From assembly GCA_021613335.1 (NCBI GenBank), contig JAJTWR010000269.1, forward strand, positions 493,501 through 557,500: a stretch of 64,000 bases of DNA, in the 5' to 3' direction. Source of the stretch: Whitmania pigra (lineage: Eukaryota; Annelida; Clitellata; Hirudinida; Haemopidae). The notes beneath the pieces were generated by a model. It had not been told where the DNA came from and made no database searches. It was given only the letters and a program-made list of their open reading frames with translations. Below are positions 13,601-25,700 of this stretch, piece after piece (position 1 is the first letter of the stretch; every line of letters begins with the position of its first letter). A program made the position numbers and the translations under genes.

Positions 13601-13698
13601 AATGTCCATTTTCTCGACAGGAAAAAGTGGACGAAATTATGAAAACTTCGAGCGATGCGATATCCCATGCTTTGTTTTTTCAATCACTTGCCTGGCAT
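1651..13698 (-). CDS. Adhesion GPCR copy A (CTLD-CTLD-Ig-HRM-GAIN-7TM), frameshifted in Ig exon
   Basis: Coding exons, 5' to 3': 13692-13698 (ATG CCA G; GC donor), 13565-13612, 12887-13057, 12616-12688, 12019-12209 (lectin domain 1), 9211-9390, 8992-9069, 8745-8876 (lectin domain 2), 8051-8343 (Ig-like; Cys...Trp...YAC), 7270-7444, 6486-6811 (helical, then a hydrophobic run), 6180-6284 and 5841-5977 (HRM-like), 5345-5497, 4928-5025, 4521-4780, 4045-4229 (GAIN), 3662-3817 (GPS, NHLTNFAVL), 3241-3359 (TM1), 2858-3120 (TM2-3), 2619-2682, 2227-2426 (TM4-5), 1651-1970 (TM6-7 and tail). All phases match except that the Ig exon is 293 bp where copy B has 294, giving an in-frame TAA near its end. As written, only a soluble lectin-Ig fragment would be made. 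The 5' end lacks a clear signal peptide and is uncertain; lectin domain 1 could instead end at a TAG just after its last donor. Expected role: cell-surface adhesion/signalling receptor. Confidence 0.68.
7001..7230. repeat. 115-bp tandem duplication in an intron of copy A
   Basis: The stretch beginning at 7,001 (AATAACTAGAATAATATT) recurs at 7,116 with the whole intervening A+T-rich block repeated essentially without change. Unit B has the sequence once (near 22,015-22,125), so the duplication arose after the 14-kb duplication. Confidence 0.85.
9977..11310. mobile_element. hAT-family DNA transposon, degenerate, with 8-bp target site duplication
   Basis: The ends are inverted: CAGTGATGGGTA at 9,977 and its reverse complement ending at 11,310. 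The element is flanked by a perfect 8-bp duplication GTTATAAT (9,969-9,976 and 11,311-11,318), the size typical of hAT. The matching place in unit B (25,247-25,254) has a single, uninterrupted GTTGTAAT, i.e. an empty site. On the plus strand near 10,997-11,095 a decayed reading frame gives ERLFSSAGLIETSRRNRLHD, which resembles the C-terminal dimerisation block of hAT transposases. A further open stretch at 10,552-10,788 may be another transposase remnant. Sub-terminal GTGATT/AATCAC motifs are repeated at both ends. A SINE is nested inside. It lies in the intron between the two lectin domains of copy A. Confidence 0.92.
10792..10955 (-). mobile_element. tRNA-derived SINE nested in the hAT element
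   Basis: Read on the minus strand, it starts with GGTTAGCCGAATTGC (A-box-like) and has TGTTCGAAACCC (B-box-like), followed by a body with GGCGCTATATAAATAAA at the 3' end. The same order of motifs recurs at 34,510-34,680, 51,431-51,530 and 55,835-55,962. It interrupts the transposase remnant, so it inserted after or during decay of the hAT element. I could not delimit a target duplication. Confidence 0.75.
12210..12380. repeat. Two-copy A+T-rich tandem repeat, about 98-bp period
   Basis: The block starting TGTATATTTATTAATTTTAT and running through GAGATTGGATATAAATATAT occurs twice in direct order, just upstream of the last exon of lectin domain 1. The same two-copy structure is present in unit B at about 26,156-26,326, so it predates the 14-kb duplication or was copied by gene conversion. 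Confidence 0.8.
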
Positions 13699-14244
13699 TA
13701 TTATTGATATTCACCCGAAAGTGGTGCGGCGCGAGCTGACTTTATGCAAGCGCTTAGAGAAAGAATTTAAGGACAAAAGTTTAACAACCCGGATCTGCTG
13801 TAATTTCTTGCAGATTTCGATGTGGTACTTCTAAGAAAAATATTCTATCATTAATGCTCGGTGCAAGTAGATTCAATTCGTAATTCAAATGAAGATGGTT
13901 AAAATTAATGATGAACACGTGTTTCAACAATAACTTAAAATTTGTGAAATTTTTATTTCAGTATAATTTTCTACAACGATTTACATTTTGATGCTAGATT
14001 TGAGATATGATATATCGGCACAACCATCATCATCATTACTGCCGTAATCATCGCCATGAGCCGTGCAGAACATATGTGTGGTTATTAAATGACCACATGG
14101 AAATATAAAATATGGCAATTACAATTATGAATGAAATCAAGTTGTGAATGAAATCAACTTATGTTTAAATTTAAAGTAAGAGTGAAATTAAATTATGACC
14201 AAAATTAAATTACTAATGAAATAAATGGATTTATCATCGAAACG

Positions 14245-16163
14245 AGATTGCGTCGATTACTTCGTCCTTCTGTCGTTTGTAATTGAAAAAGTGCACACCG
14301 CAGACGACTGGAAATATGCAGTAAGGAATGTTCAGGAGAATCGATGGATGGATGGAATGGTGACCTGTGAATTAAATTATTACAACAAGGTCGTCGTTAT
14401 TGTAATTTATTGTAATATTAAAATTACTATTTAAAAAAAAAATTATTATTAATACATATTATATTTTAAACTTGCCTCATACTAAAAGCTTTTTGTGAAT
14501 TTATTAAATTGTTATAATATTTTTGATGTTTGCCAAGGACATTCATGTTTTTATTTTATTTAAGCTCACTTCATAATTAAAAAATTCAGTCACAACGTTG
14601 AACTCCATTAAATTGCAATCACAATTAATTGCAAAAATCATAACCATAAATAACTAAATAACTAATTATTAATTACTAAATCAGTCACCTAAGACATTCC
14701 CAGGCATGAAGACAATCATACTGTGACCAATGGATCCTGCCCAATACAAACCTAACTCAGTGTGGCTCCTCCTGCATGACAATATTGTTGTCAGTTAATA
14801 TTAACCAGTTGTATTAATATTAATTAGATAATTAAATAAGCGAATATTAAATTACTAAATATTAACTAAGGTCATCGTAACGGCCTGCAGTCAACGTTGG
14901 TTAAAAATAATAAACAACATCTGTTAGCTTGTTTTGTCTAAGTGTGAACTTTGTTTTGCGTGTGTGCGTTAGTGTAGATTTTTTTTTAAGCTTCATTCTC
15001 ACAAGGATAACACTTTATGTCAAAACAAATTAAATGGTTTGTTGCACCAAAATAAAATTGTCAAGAAATGGTTTAAATTGTTATGCCAGAAGATAAAAAA
15101 AAACAGGACTAATTGTACAGGTAGTATGTTGTTGAAAATTCAATTTAATATAATAATTATGGCTAAAAATAAAAAGTATTATTAGCTTCCCTTGTTATTT
15201 ATTTCATTATTAATAATAAACAGGAATTAACATTTAACAAGCCCATGTTCTTTTACTAACACTGATATTTACAAAAAAGTCATGAGAATATACAAAGAAT
15301 GTCAAAACATCAAAACGTCTTCCAACATCTCACCTTTTGGCAAGGAGGTACAACATGAGCACGTACATGGCATAGTGGAACGTTCCGTCGAAATAGCAAA
15401 TCATCGTTCCGTGCACCGTCTTCAGATACGGTTCGCCACTTTTCAAGTAGTTGGTCATGAAACCGCTGACCAGTCCGTCATTTTCCAAGCTGATGAAAAG
15501 ATCGACCGATGATGAAAACATCCCCATGGCAAAGGCTGTGGGCATTGTAATGGCTTAATTTGTTAGGTCACGACTTACAAAAATTTATAAATTATTTTTG
15601 AGTTGATTTGTTGCTGGTAATTTTAGTTGAAGTAAAGTTTAAGACATCTTAGTGAGATTGAAGTGTGATTTTGTGTATACTACAGTGTAGTAATACAATA
15701 AATATAACGTCAATGTGCATTGGCATATCATTGTGTATATGTTGTAAGGACATTGTTAACTATGAACACTTGCAAACGTCTCTTGCACCTATGTAAAATA
15801 TGAAAACAAAAAAAAATATAGATTCATATAAGAACTCATACATTCAATTAATGCTTCATCACGCAATGAACTTTATTTCAATAAACATTAACCGGTGTTT
15901 GATTTTTATTGGAATTTCTAACAACTTAAAAGAAAGTCATCAATTAATTAATTATTACCATAATAAATCCATGAAGAGGGCTCTTTCAAGGATGAAATGG
16001 CATGATAAGTCAGGTATGAAATCAACAAAAGGGAGGCTATTCCCGCCACCAAAAGACCCCAGCCCCCTTGCAAGTCATAGGTTGTATTGACCAGATAAGC
16101 TATCAACGGAGCTAGCAACGATATTAGAAACACTTGAAGCAGTTTTAAAGACCTTTTTTCCAT
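14245..16163 (-). CDS. TM6SF-like transmembrane protein (copy B, 3' end cut by duplication breakpoint)
   Basis: Exons 15959-16163, 15334-15535 and 14689-14771 splice in phase, followed by one starting at 14364. Exons 1 and 2 match copy A. Exon 3 gives GLYWAGSIGHSMIVFMPGN and exon 4 gives LLNIPYCIFPVVCG, both characteristic of the TM6SF family as I recall the vertebrate proteins. The end of exon 4 is uncertain (weak donors around 14,245). Vertebrate TM6SF proteins have roughly 150 further residues after this point; I see no exon for them between 13,996 and 14,245, so this copy is probably 3'-truncated by the tandem duplication. The leftmost copy, running off the window, is the better candidate for the intact gene. 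Confidence 0.75.
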
Positions 16164-16701
16164 TTAAAAAATCGTATTCTGCTTATTTCGCCTTAAACTG
16201 CCGATCGATGCAAAATCTTCAAAATGTCTGGGAATGTTTATACTTTCACGTAGTTTAAATTTGATGCCAAGGTTCAATCGCAACGGAAGTTTATTATCAT
16301 TAAAAAACAAATAAAAATAATTTTGCTATTTACATTTTTTACACAATTGTTGTAAATGCTGACTTGTTATTACCGTTTTACCCCGAAAATAACTGCTTGC
16401 GCGTCTGTTGCTAACATTAATATTAGACAGTGTCTTATTTCCAGAGAAACTCGGCGTAATAACTTGGAATGAAGTGAAACAAACAAATTTAAACTAATTA
16501 AGAATTATAACTTGTAGAAGAATGACAAATTGACAACAAACATGAGAAGTTAACAAAATAAATTCATTTATTTTTGGCCTAACAAAACAGCGGGTTGTTT
16601 TGGCCAGAGCTCTAATGTTAACAGAAAAGAAACGTCAATCAGAAAGAGTAGCATCCGTGAAGTTTGTGTTCTTAAATATGCACGCATCAGAACCTTTGAA
16701 G

Positions 16702-19700
16702 TTAATATCGCTTTTCGCGTCTTTCTTGTAACGATTTTTTGGAAGGAATTCGCTTGAAGCACCAGAAGAAATGGCCTTTTTGCCAGTTTTTTTCTATGCA
16801 TAACAGATCGTACCATGCCTTTCTTACTGGTTTCTCTCGAAGATTGAAGAGAACAAAAATGAAGAATCCCTGAAGAGAGTTGAAGATGGCAAAGAGGAAT
16901 TGCATGACCAAGGCTGCTCTGCCGAAAGCAAACAGCGCGAAGGCCCATGTCAAACCTGGATCGTTAAATCAAAAATGTAGCGCGATGTATTAAAAGTGAT
17001 TAGTTTTAAAGCACTATTAACGTGTTTTATATGAATAACTTATAATCTATGCCTATTTCTTAGGCTTTAATATTTTTATGTTCAATGACTTTAACAAAAA
17101 AAAAAAAAAATTCTAAGACCTACACGAAATTCACGGTGCCATAAAAATATGAGGTCACTACATTTACTTTTATTTTCTCCAACAACGCATTAAATTTTTC
17201 ATCCTAACCCATAACTACGAAGCAGCAGATGCCAACTTGCACTTGGAGCCACACAAGACGTGACTTGGTCTGATTGGTCTGCATGCCTTTTGGTCTGTCA
17301 CAACTGATGCCCTTGATGATCCTGATGAAAATGTAGGTGTTGGCCACAATAATTAGCCCCAGAGGCAAAAGGAAGGCATAATAAAATGCTCCTTTGGCCA
17401 ACCAGCAACTGAAATTGAAAATGCTGTATTTTATTACTTATAATTAGAATTTTGTTATTAAAAAGAAATATTTCATTGATTAGCAAGATAGTATAATAAA
17501 GAGAACTTCTGCCAAGATATGACTAAGTGTTTAGTTCTAATTTGCATGTTCATAAAAATTTCTGAAGTTTTTACAAAGGAAGTAATGGTCTCACTAATAC
17601 TTAGGTCCTCTGAACAAGTTGTAATCTATGGTGGCTGTAATGCCAACAACTACAGCCGGTAAAACTGTAAACGTTAAATAAGTTTTAAAAAAATGATTTG
17701 CTATTCATAAACCATTTAATTAGATAAATAAATTAATATTATAAAATTGTTAGCTATCCACAAACCAATTAATGTTCTATTAGATAAATAAATTAATATT
17801 ATCAAATATTCAACAATATTTAATTTAATATAAACTCACTCCATGCCGGCAAAACGGTCTTCCAAACGAAGCTCGAAACGTGGACATTGAACACTTTGAC
17901 GAACTTGTAATACTGGAGAATGGCTTCAATGAGCATCCAAGCAAAGGACACCAGCAAGAAGTAATGAAGGAGGGCTGCAACTATTATACAGCCTGTACGA
18001 TTACGAGTCATGTCCACTCCAAGTAAAACCAAGAGATTTACAACAATCAGAGCTATGGAAAGGTTTAGCAAAGCAATTTGAATTTGTCCTTTTCTAAATT
18101 TTCTGCAAAGAAAATGTCGTCCATCTTTAAAATTCCTCACAATAGCATTGTATTATACAAATATACATATTTCTTTTAAAATATTTGTATTATTAAACTT
18201 ATAATAAAGAGGCTCAACTGACTTAAAAAACATCTGGCAAAGAATAACTAGGGAGAGGCAGATTATGGACAAAACCATCCCAATGATGGAGATGTAAGTT
18301 AATATTTTTGCTTCGAGAGTGTTTGGATCTTTGCAAAAACCCTTTAAAAATCATTATTATCATTATAAAATAAGTTTATAATTTATATAATAATCAAATA
18401 ATGTAATATCAGTTTAAACAATATGTCATTTACTCCATATTTAAGAATATATAAATAATTTGCAATAATTTGCAACCTAAAAAATTTTAATTATAAATGA
18501 ATCTTCCAAATATTGTTATCTATTTTTTCGACTTTTTGAAAATGAATTTTTACCAAGTCAACATTTAGTGGTAGTTAGTTGATCGTCAAATATTATTGCA
18601 AATATTATAAAATAAATCACATCATCCTAAACATTCATTTTTGTTTTACAGCAAGTACGGCGAAGTTGGTCAAATGGTTGCTGGAACATTCCAATATTCC
18701 AGTAGTGCTGTCGAAATGTTCCAATAAGATTCCTTCTCTGGACCAGTGCCAGTTAACGCCATCATCGTCTTCTGAGATGAAGGCACAGGTTGGTGATTTG
18801 ATGTTCTGTTTTGATGTTTTGGCAAAGAAATTCATTAATAAACATTAATATTAGACATATTTATGTCTAGGTAAAATGATGAAATGTTATTTTGTTTTAT
18901 CAAACTACGTATAGAATTCAATTAGAAATTCACCCATCATGACATAATTTGTTAGTATTATTATATTAATAAACATATTGTTTCAAGGTTGTAAAAAGGA
19001 TAATATCGGTTTAAAACCGCCTTTAATTAAACCTTATCGATTTTAAATCTCAGCTTTATTCCCTCGCTGAGATTAGCAATTTGTAAATCCTGAACCGTTC
19101 CGCCGATAACTAAACTGGTGATGTTTAATAGGCTACCATCATCATCCTGGCAATCGGGATTGCTGAACATTTGACTCTGTTTGTAGATGATGAAACTTGT
19201 CCTTATTTTGTCCGAATCTGAATGTAATTTATGTGATATAATTAGTAACCTATATCATGTAATCTATGTAATTTTTTTTATGGATATTCAGTTTCAGCTT
19301 TTAATCATTACCAAAAGCTTTAATCGAATAGATAAAATTCAGTACAAAATTCTTACCTCATCTTTAGATAATAATGCAAAGCTACAATTCGATAAAGTTA
19401 GTATTTTTGTAGTTAAATAAGTTAAAGTTAATTCTTATATTTAAATTTATATTTTTAAATTGTTTATGTTTACAATTAGTATGGTTTATTTAGTTAAAAG
19501 CACCAGCCTCTTCCTTCTGTCGGGCTTTTATAAGCCGATATCGGAATACTGATTCCAGCAACAATGTCATCTCTTTCAGTTATGTTTTCATCTTCGACAT
19601 AAACATCAGATTTATTATTTCCTGTTGCAACCAAGCCAAAGCTGTGACTGTCGTTCTTTCCTTCATTGATTCGAACAGTAAATTGCTCTGTTGGCCATGT

Positions 19701-22700
19701 AACATGGGATTCAGATAGTTTAACATTATGGACAACTGATTCCAGTGACTTGATGAGTCTGAATTTGCTGGATGATGAATTGAATGGTTTTTTAAAGTTA
19801 GTATATTGCTTGCTTTGTTTAGCGACAACATTTTGTTTATCAATTACTCAATAAGGAAATTGGTCACCGAATAAAATTATGAAATAATAGACAAATTAAA
19901 ATTAAATTCTTACCTTTTTGCAATATTTTCTTGATAAGGAATTGAATTAGAAACATTATCTAGAGGTGCCAGCATTGTATTGGATACAATTTTAGCCAGT
20001 GCTTGACCTTTCTGTAGTCATGAGAATTATTATTGTATGGAATGATATTTGCTATTTCCTCTAATTTCTAAATCCTCTAAAGGTATTTATAGACGTTCAC
20101 ATAATTTGTAAAATTTAATTTTTGTTAGTACCATGTATGTTTGTGTGAATTGCGAGAATGAATAGTAAATAAACAAATTGTAAAAAATAATTGTAACAAA
20201 AATAAACATTATTATAGAAAAACACCTGTTAAATAATTTACACAAATAATTTATTTATCTTTACATACTCTTAAAATGATTCTTCTATTTTTTTTTATTA
20301 AATGTAAATGAATTATTTTTCTACTCAAACCTCTCCGTCAAGATTGACTAGGCTCCTGCTGGCAGAATTAACAATTTCTGCCATGATTCTGACGTCCACA
20401 TAGGTAAACATCGTGTGTTTATTGGCACTTATTTCCTCAACGTTGTCAATAACTTCATTTTCGACTGCAGATGTCATATTGTTCTGCGAGGTAAGAAATA
20501 AAAATATTTATGAGTATAAATTGAGTTTAGCTTATTTTATCAGCAGGTATTTGATAATTTGGTAAAAGTACTTTATAACGTAGACAGTGATTAGTGACTA
20601 ATGATATTTTGTAATTGTATAAATAAATAAATTAAATAACAATATTTTAATTAAGAATGTATTTTTAGAACTATGGGCTTATTATATTGATCGCCATCAA
20701 AATGTATTTGATCATTGATAACAATCTTTCGAAATCTATTATCTTAAATTTCACAACAAAATGCACTTAAAATGAAAATAAACACTCCAATTATAATTAA
20801 ATGTTCAACAATTGACACAATTTACCAAAATCTCAAGGAGTCTGTCCGTAACTTCTGAGTTATCACTGGGTTTAGGAATGCAGTCATAAATTTGTACAAT
20901 CTCCCAGCTGTAACCGTTTCTCAAGCTGCCATTGCAGAAAGCGAGGGCCATAGGTTTGAGATCTTGAGTTCAATAAAAAGCAATTATAATAAATAAAAGT
21001 AAATTATGTAAAATAAAAATAATGAGAATAACAACATTCTGTAATTCATGTATTCATGTTTATCATGTAGAAATTATTTAAATAAATCAAATTTATTAGT
21101 CTTAATCGAATGAAACATTAATTTATAAATGTTCTAAATAATTTATATTTTATTTTTAAGTGGTGACTCAATACTAACCCCAGTTTGGACAAACGCTGGT
21201 ACTATTGGCGTATTCTCCAGGCATACCAGCCTCAAACCTGAATGACCCTTTATCTGATTTTACAGAGTCCGGATGGCAGATCCCTGCATTATTAAATAAC
21301 TCATGCAGACGATTACAGTTTCCAAACTTAAAAATGAACTGTGACAACTAACAAGTATCCTTCAAAGAGAAACTTTTAAGGCTCGTTACAAATTCTCCTG
21401 CTGCTGTACTTCTTCGCCTGAACGAATAATCAGCAAAAGTTACGTTTTGGCGTTATTATATACTAAATATGTTTGAATTTCAACGTTTAGATACAAATTT
21501 ATTAACAATCTTATGGCAGTAAATGATAAAAGGAGTGATAACGAAATTAATTAATGCAATGAATAAAGTTTCTGACGCAGAACGCTTCTTTTTCGACAGG
21601 ATCCTCAATGAACTGAAATCGTCCAAATATTTGGCAATTTTTTGTGCTTTCAGAATCGCTTTCACAGCGTTTTCAGCGTCAGTCAAATATGAAATCAGAT
21701 AATCCATGCAGGCTTTGTTCTTTTGCGTCATTAGAGACATTTTGGAAATTGATTGGTCTTTTACCCTCGAGTAGAGACCAAATTTCAATTGTATGCGGTT
21801 TTCGATTGATCTGGTGATTTAGAATGAATAAGGGATTATTAATTGTTTCCAAGTGTTCATTATTATTATTAATTAGATAAAAGATGGAATTGAAAAATGT
21901 AAGACTTCTACCAAGTTTTTAGGAAAGAAAACAAAAGAATTGGTAAATAAGCAGATTGGAAATCATAAATTTAAGAATATTTCTTAACAAAGACAGCAAT
22001 ATATGAGATAGAAACAATAACTAAAATAATATTAATATTTTATTAATTAATACAATAATGGAATAGTATTACTCGATCGATGTTCCACAAAGGCATAACT
22101 TTTCAATTTGAATCTCAAAATGTCTTTGCAACGGTCACATCGTCAATATGATGAATACTTTTGCGTACCTGACTATTTCTTCAGGATATAAGATGGAAAT
22201 TTCGTCTTTGACTAAATTATCAATTGATTCAGTCGTATAAGTTCCCTCTAAGTCATCCTTGTCATCATCAGTAAGGAAAAAAGGGGCCAAATCCATGTCC
22301 GTCACGTACTCTATTTCTACGTAAACCCATGTTACAAAGGCATCTGAAGTTTTATTATATTAATATAATTGCGTTAATAATAATAAGAATACATTTAAAT
22401 TAATATTATACTAATACATAGCAATTTAATTGTGATGTTATTTAGATTGTATTTAGTATAGTATATTATTATACTTATACTTAATTAATATACAATAAAA
22501 TCTCTATATAAAGAACGGTGAAATCCCTATACTCTCTGTCTGCATTGTCTTCAAAGAAATTTATGGAGAGAGTGCTAAGGCTCATCAAATGCTCATTATT
22601 TTTGATACCTATAAGAGTCGGATCATTTTTAATGCTGATTTCAACTGGGAGGATTTGGAAATGCAAGACAGTGGCGTTTCAAGGGAAGGCTTGTCACGGA

Positions 22701-25700
22701 GGAAACAAGTAGAAAGACCGAGTTAAAGTGCTAGTTGTTACTAACATGAATGGATGCAAAAAAATCTTCTTCAATTTTTTGTTGTTCACAAACATGTATG
22801 TACACATTGCCGTTATCAATATCAAATATCAATTGGCGTAAAAAATTCGCCAAAAACATGCAAATTCTTATTTATTAACGCACATTATGTTCATAAAGAA
22901 ATTTCAAGCACATGTTAATGTACAGCCGCCAACTTGATTGTCGGTTTTCTCGACGCTTTTGGGCAAACCCCTCGGCCGGCGACATAACAGGGTTTGACTG
23001 CATATAAAGCATTTTCTCCGACTCTTTCTTTTCGCGAAATTAATATTATATATTAAAAATATATAGTTTGTAATATATATAATATACAAATATTAAACTT
23101 TAATTGAAATTATCGTGATCAATTCGATTCAATTTTGAACGATGAGGTTAAGATTTAAAAACTGTTTTGTTCATGTTTGTCAACGTAATCAATTATTAAC
23201 TTAGTACAATCAGTGTAATACTGCCGTTTAATCAATTGCCTTGCTAAACATTTATCATGAGTTATCACCTTGCCATTGTTTACTGTATATATCTTAGAAT
23301 GATTTTATGAATTTTTGGAATGACCAATCAGATGCAGCGTAATATTATTATTATTATTATTCAGTCTTTATAGCCTTATTGAACAAACTTTATGACAAAC
23401 AAATTCAGTTACAGCTTCCATCAAGCGATGAATCTACTCAACTTACTAAAATTAATTAAAATAATACATTAAAAATCATTAATACATTAAAAAATGGCAA
23501 GTAGTAAACATGAACAGTTCAAATTATACTGACCATTGAGTATGAAAGCCAAAGTGTTAGATGTCGTCCAACCATGTTCGTATAATTTGGAGACACAAGC
23601 GTAAGTACCCTGAACCAAAAGATACGAAAAGTCTTTGCGAGACGCTATTTTCGGCAGTGATTTTTCGTTACGCCCCAAAGTTTCGTGTGAACCGTAAATA
23701 AATTCTGTTCTGTAATTTCCATCTTTGATCCAACCTTGTTTTGTTGATGGATTGGCACACTCTAAGATGATCGAGTTTACGTAGGTAGAGTTTATGAGAT
23801 AAGTGTCTTTAGACAGTTGTATTGCCTCTGAAGAGAAAAATTAGACACTAATTTAATCTGTTTATAAGTTTTATCAAATTACATTTCATTTATATTACAC
23901 TAGAGTACATCTTTTTTAAAAACTTTAACTTTCATAATTGTTGGTAATAACTATGGATAATAAACATTTTGGATGAATTATTGACTTAGTGTCAAATCTT
24001 TTTAATAACACAAATCCGGTATTTTTTTAAACACATATATTTGGAATTACGTGATCAAAAACATTTGTCACCATATCATTAATTTATCCAAAACTTTTTG
24101 TTTTAAATTACATTTAATAAATAATTTTTAATTTATTTAAAAAAAACATTCAATGACCGTCGGGAATAAACTTTAGTTTCAAATGGATATCTGATGACGA
24201 TTTATCCACAGGTTGACGACAGAGGTATTTCCTTTCGGTTGAGCAGTTTCCCGGGATAAGGTTAGTGCGGATGATGTAATGACAAAGGCCTTTTAGAAAA
24301 TTTATCATTAAATTCATCACTTTAGTAATAAATGTTTACATAATGCTTAGAAAAATAGTGGTTTTACTTAATAATAATATATATATATACCATATATATA
24401 TAATATAATATAATAAATTATATGTATTACTCGAATTCGACCAATTCCAAGATGGTAGATCCAGAATGCGTGCGGGTTTATCCATATGCATTTCATGGGC
24501 GTGGGCAGCCTCTGAAGCTGAAAGGTTAAAACCAAAAAAATTAAATTAAAAGTAAATTTAAAAAAAAAACTAAAAATATGTAATTAAAATTATTAATTGC
24601 GAACAATTTAGAAACAATTGCGAAATCAATGAATGTATTGAATTATAATTACGAGACATGGTATTCCTAATATAATCAAAGTCAAATTCTTTCGTCGGTG
24701 TCCATAAACTCGAGTTGTAAGACCGACAATGATTTTGGGCTTGTGTGAAATTTCCATATCCATAGGAAAACCAGGCGACACAATAATCTATTTCATCTGT
24801 TGACAAAAACTCTGGCCAACATTTTGGATCCTCTGCAAATAAAAATATCATTTGTTTGAATTTTATTATGATTAAGTGATTTAGCTAACATCAATTATTT
24901 CATTTAATTCTTGATTTAATTCTGAATTAAATGAAATAATAATGAATTTTTTTTATTGACGAATGAGATTTATTCGAGCAAAAATTATAATTAATGTGAG
25001 GTAGGAATATCTGGTGTGAAGCCATTAGAACTCGAGTAATTATGGCAGGCTTACGTGTTATCTGTAGAATATCCTCAACAATTAGTTCAGTAATTTTACC
25101 ACATAAATGACGAATAAATGTCAGGTTAAACTGGACTACAATGTTTTGGATTGTTGATTGATTGACTGATTATTATTATTTCACGAAGGAAGAAGCAAAA
25201 ACGCAGATCTTTAAAACTTTTTAATTATTGTCAAGATTAATTAAAGGTTGTAATATCTCCGAAGTAATTGCTTAACAATTAACTCATAGCTTCAGGTGCC
25301 TCATGAAGTTCACTGAATTGATAGTCGGCTGAAGCAGACAAAACCAGATCTCTCATCCTTAAGATCTTTCAAACCTTTTCAGAAGAACAACGCCCTTAAC
25401 AGCAAACGATAGAATTATCCCTTCTGCGTATTCCAAGCGGTTAATTGTAATGCCCGAAGAAATTCAAAGCATGAACATGACTGCACATCCGTGACCATTT
25501 CTATGGCTAAGTGTTTTTCTCTCTTCTCTCATTGGGAGTTGTCACTAAGGATGCTACCTACTATTTCTAAGTTGGTGCTAAAATAAGAGACATTAAGCTG
25601 ATTTAACAAGAATCAATATTTTTTTCAATTTCTGTGGCTTTGAATTCTATCAACAGGACTCAGTCATTTCAAATATTGTTAGATATTAATAATTCATAAT

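Larger units (their letters stand above)
1..13995. repeat. Tandem duplication unit A (about 14 kb)
   Basis: This unit aligns by eye, in order, with 14,991-27,930. The match starts at the first base of the window, so the true left end lies outside it, and stops near 13,995 (matching B near 27,930). It contains the 5' exons of a TM6SF gene and a complete adhesion-GPCR gene. Differences from unit B include the hAT insertion at 9,977-11,310, a 115-bp tandem duplication near 7,000, and the absence of the 0.5-kb block found in B at about 22,520-23,045. Exons and many introns of the GAIN/7TM part are almost identical, while the lectin/Ig part is more diverged. Confidence 0.9.

Noticed and set aside
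14225..14434. Plus-strand open frame of 69 codons
   Set aside because: It lies opposite TM6SF exon 4, whose minus-strand translation matches the family.
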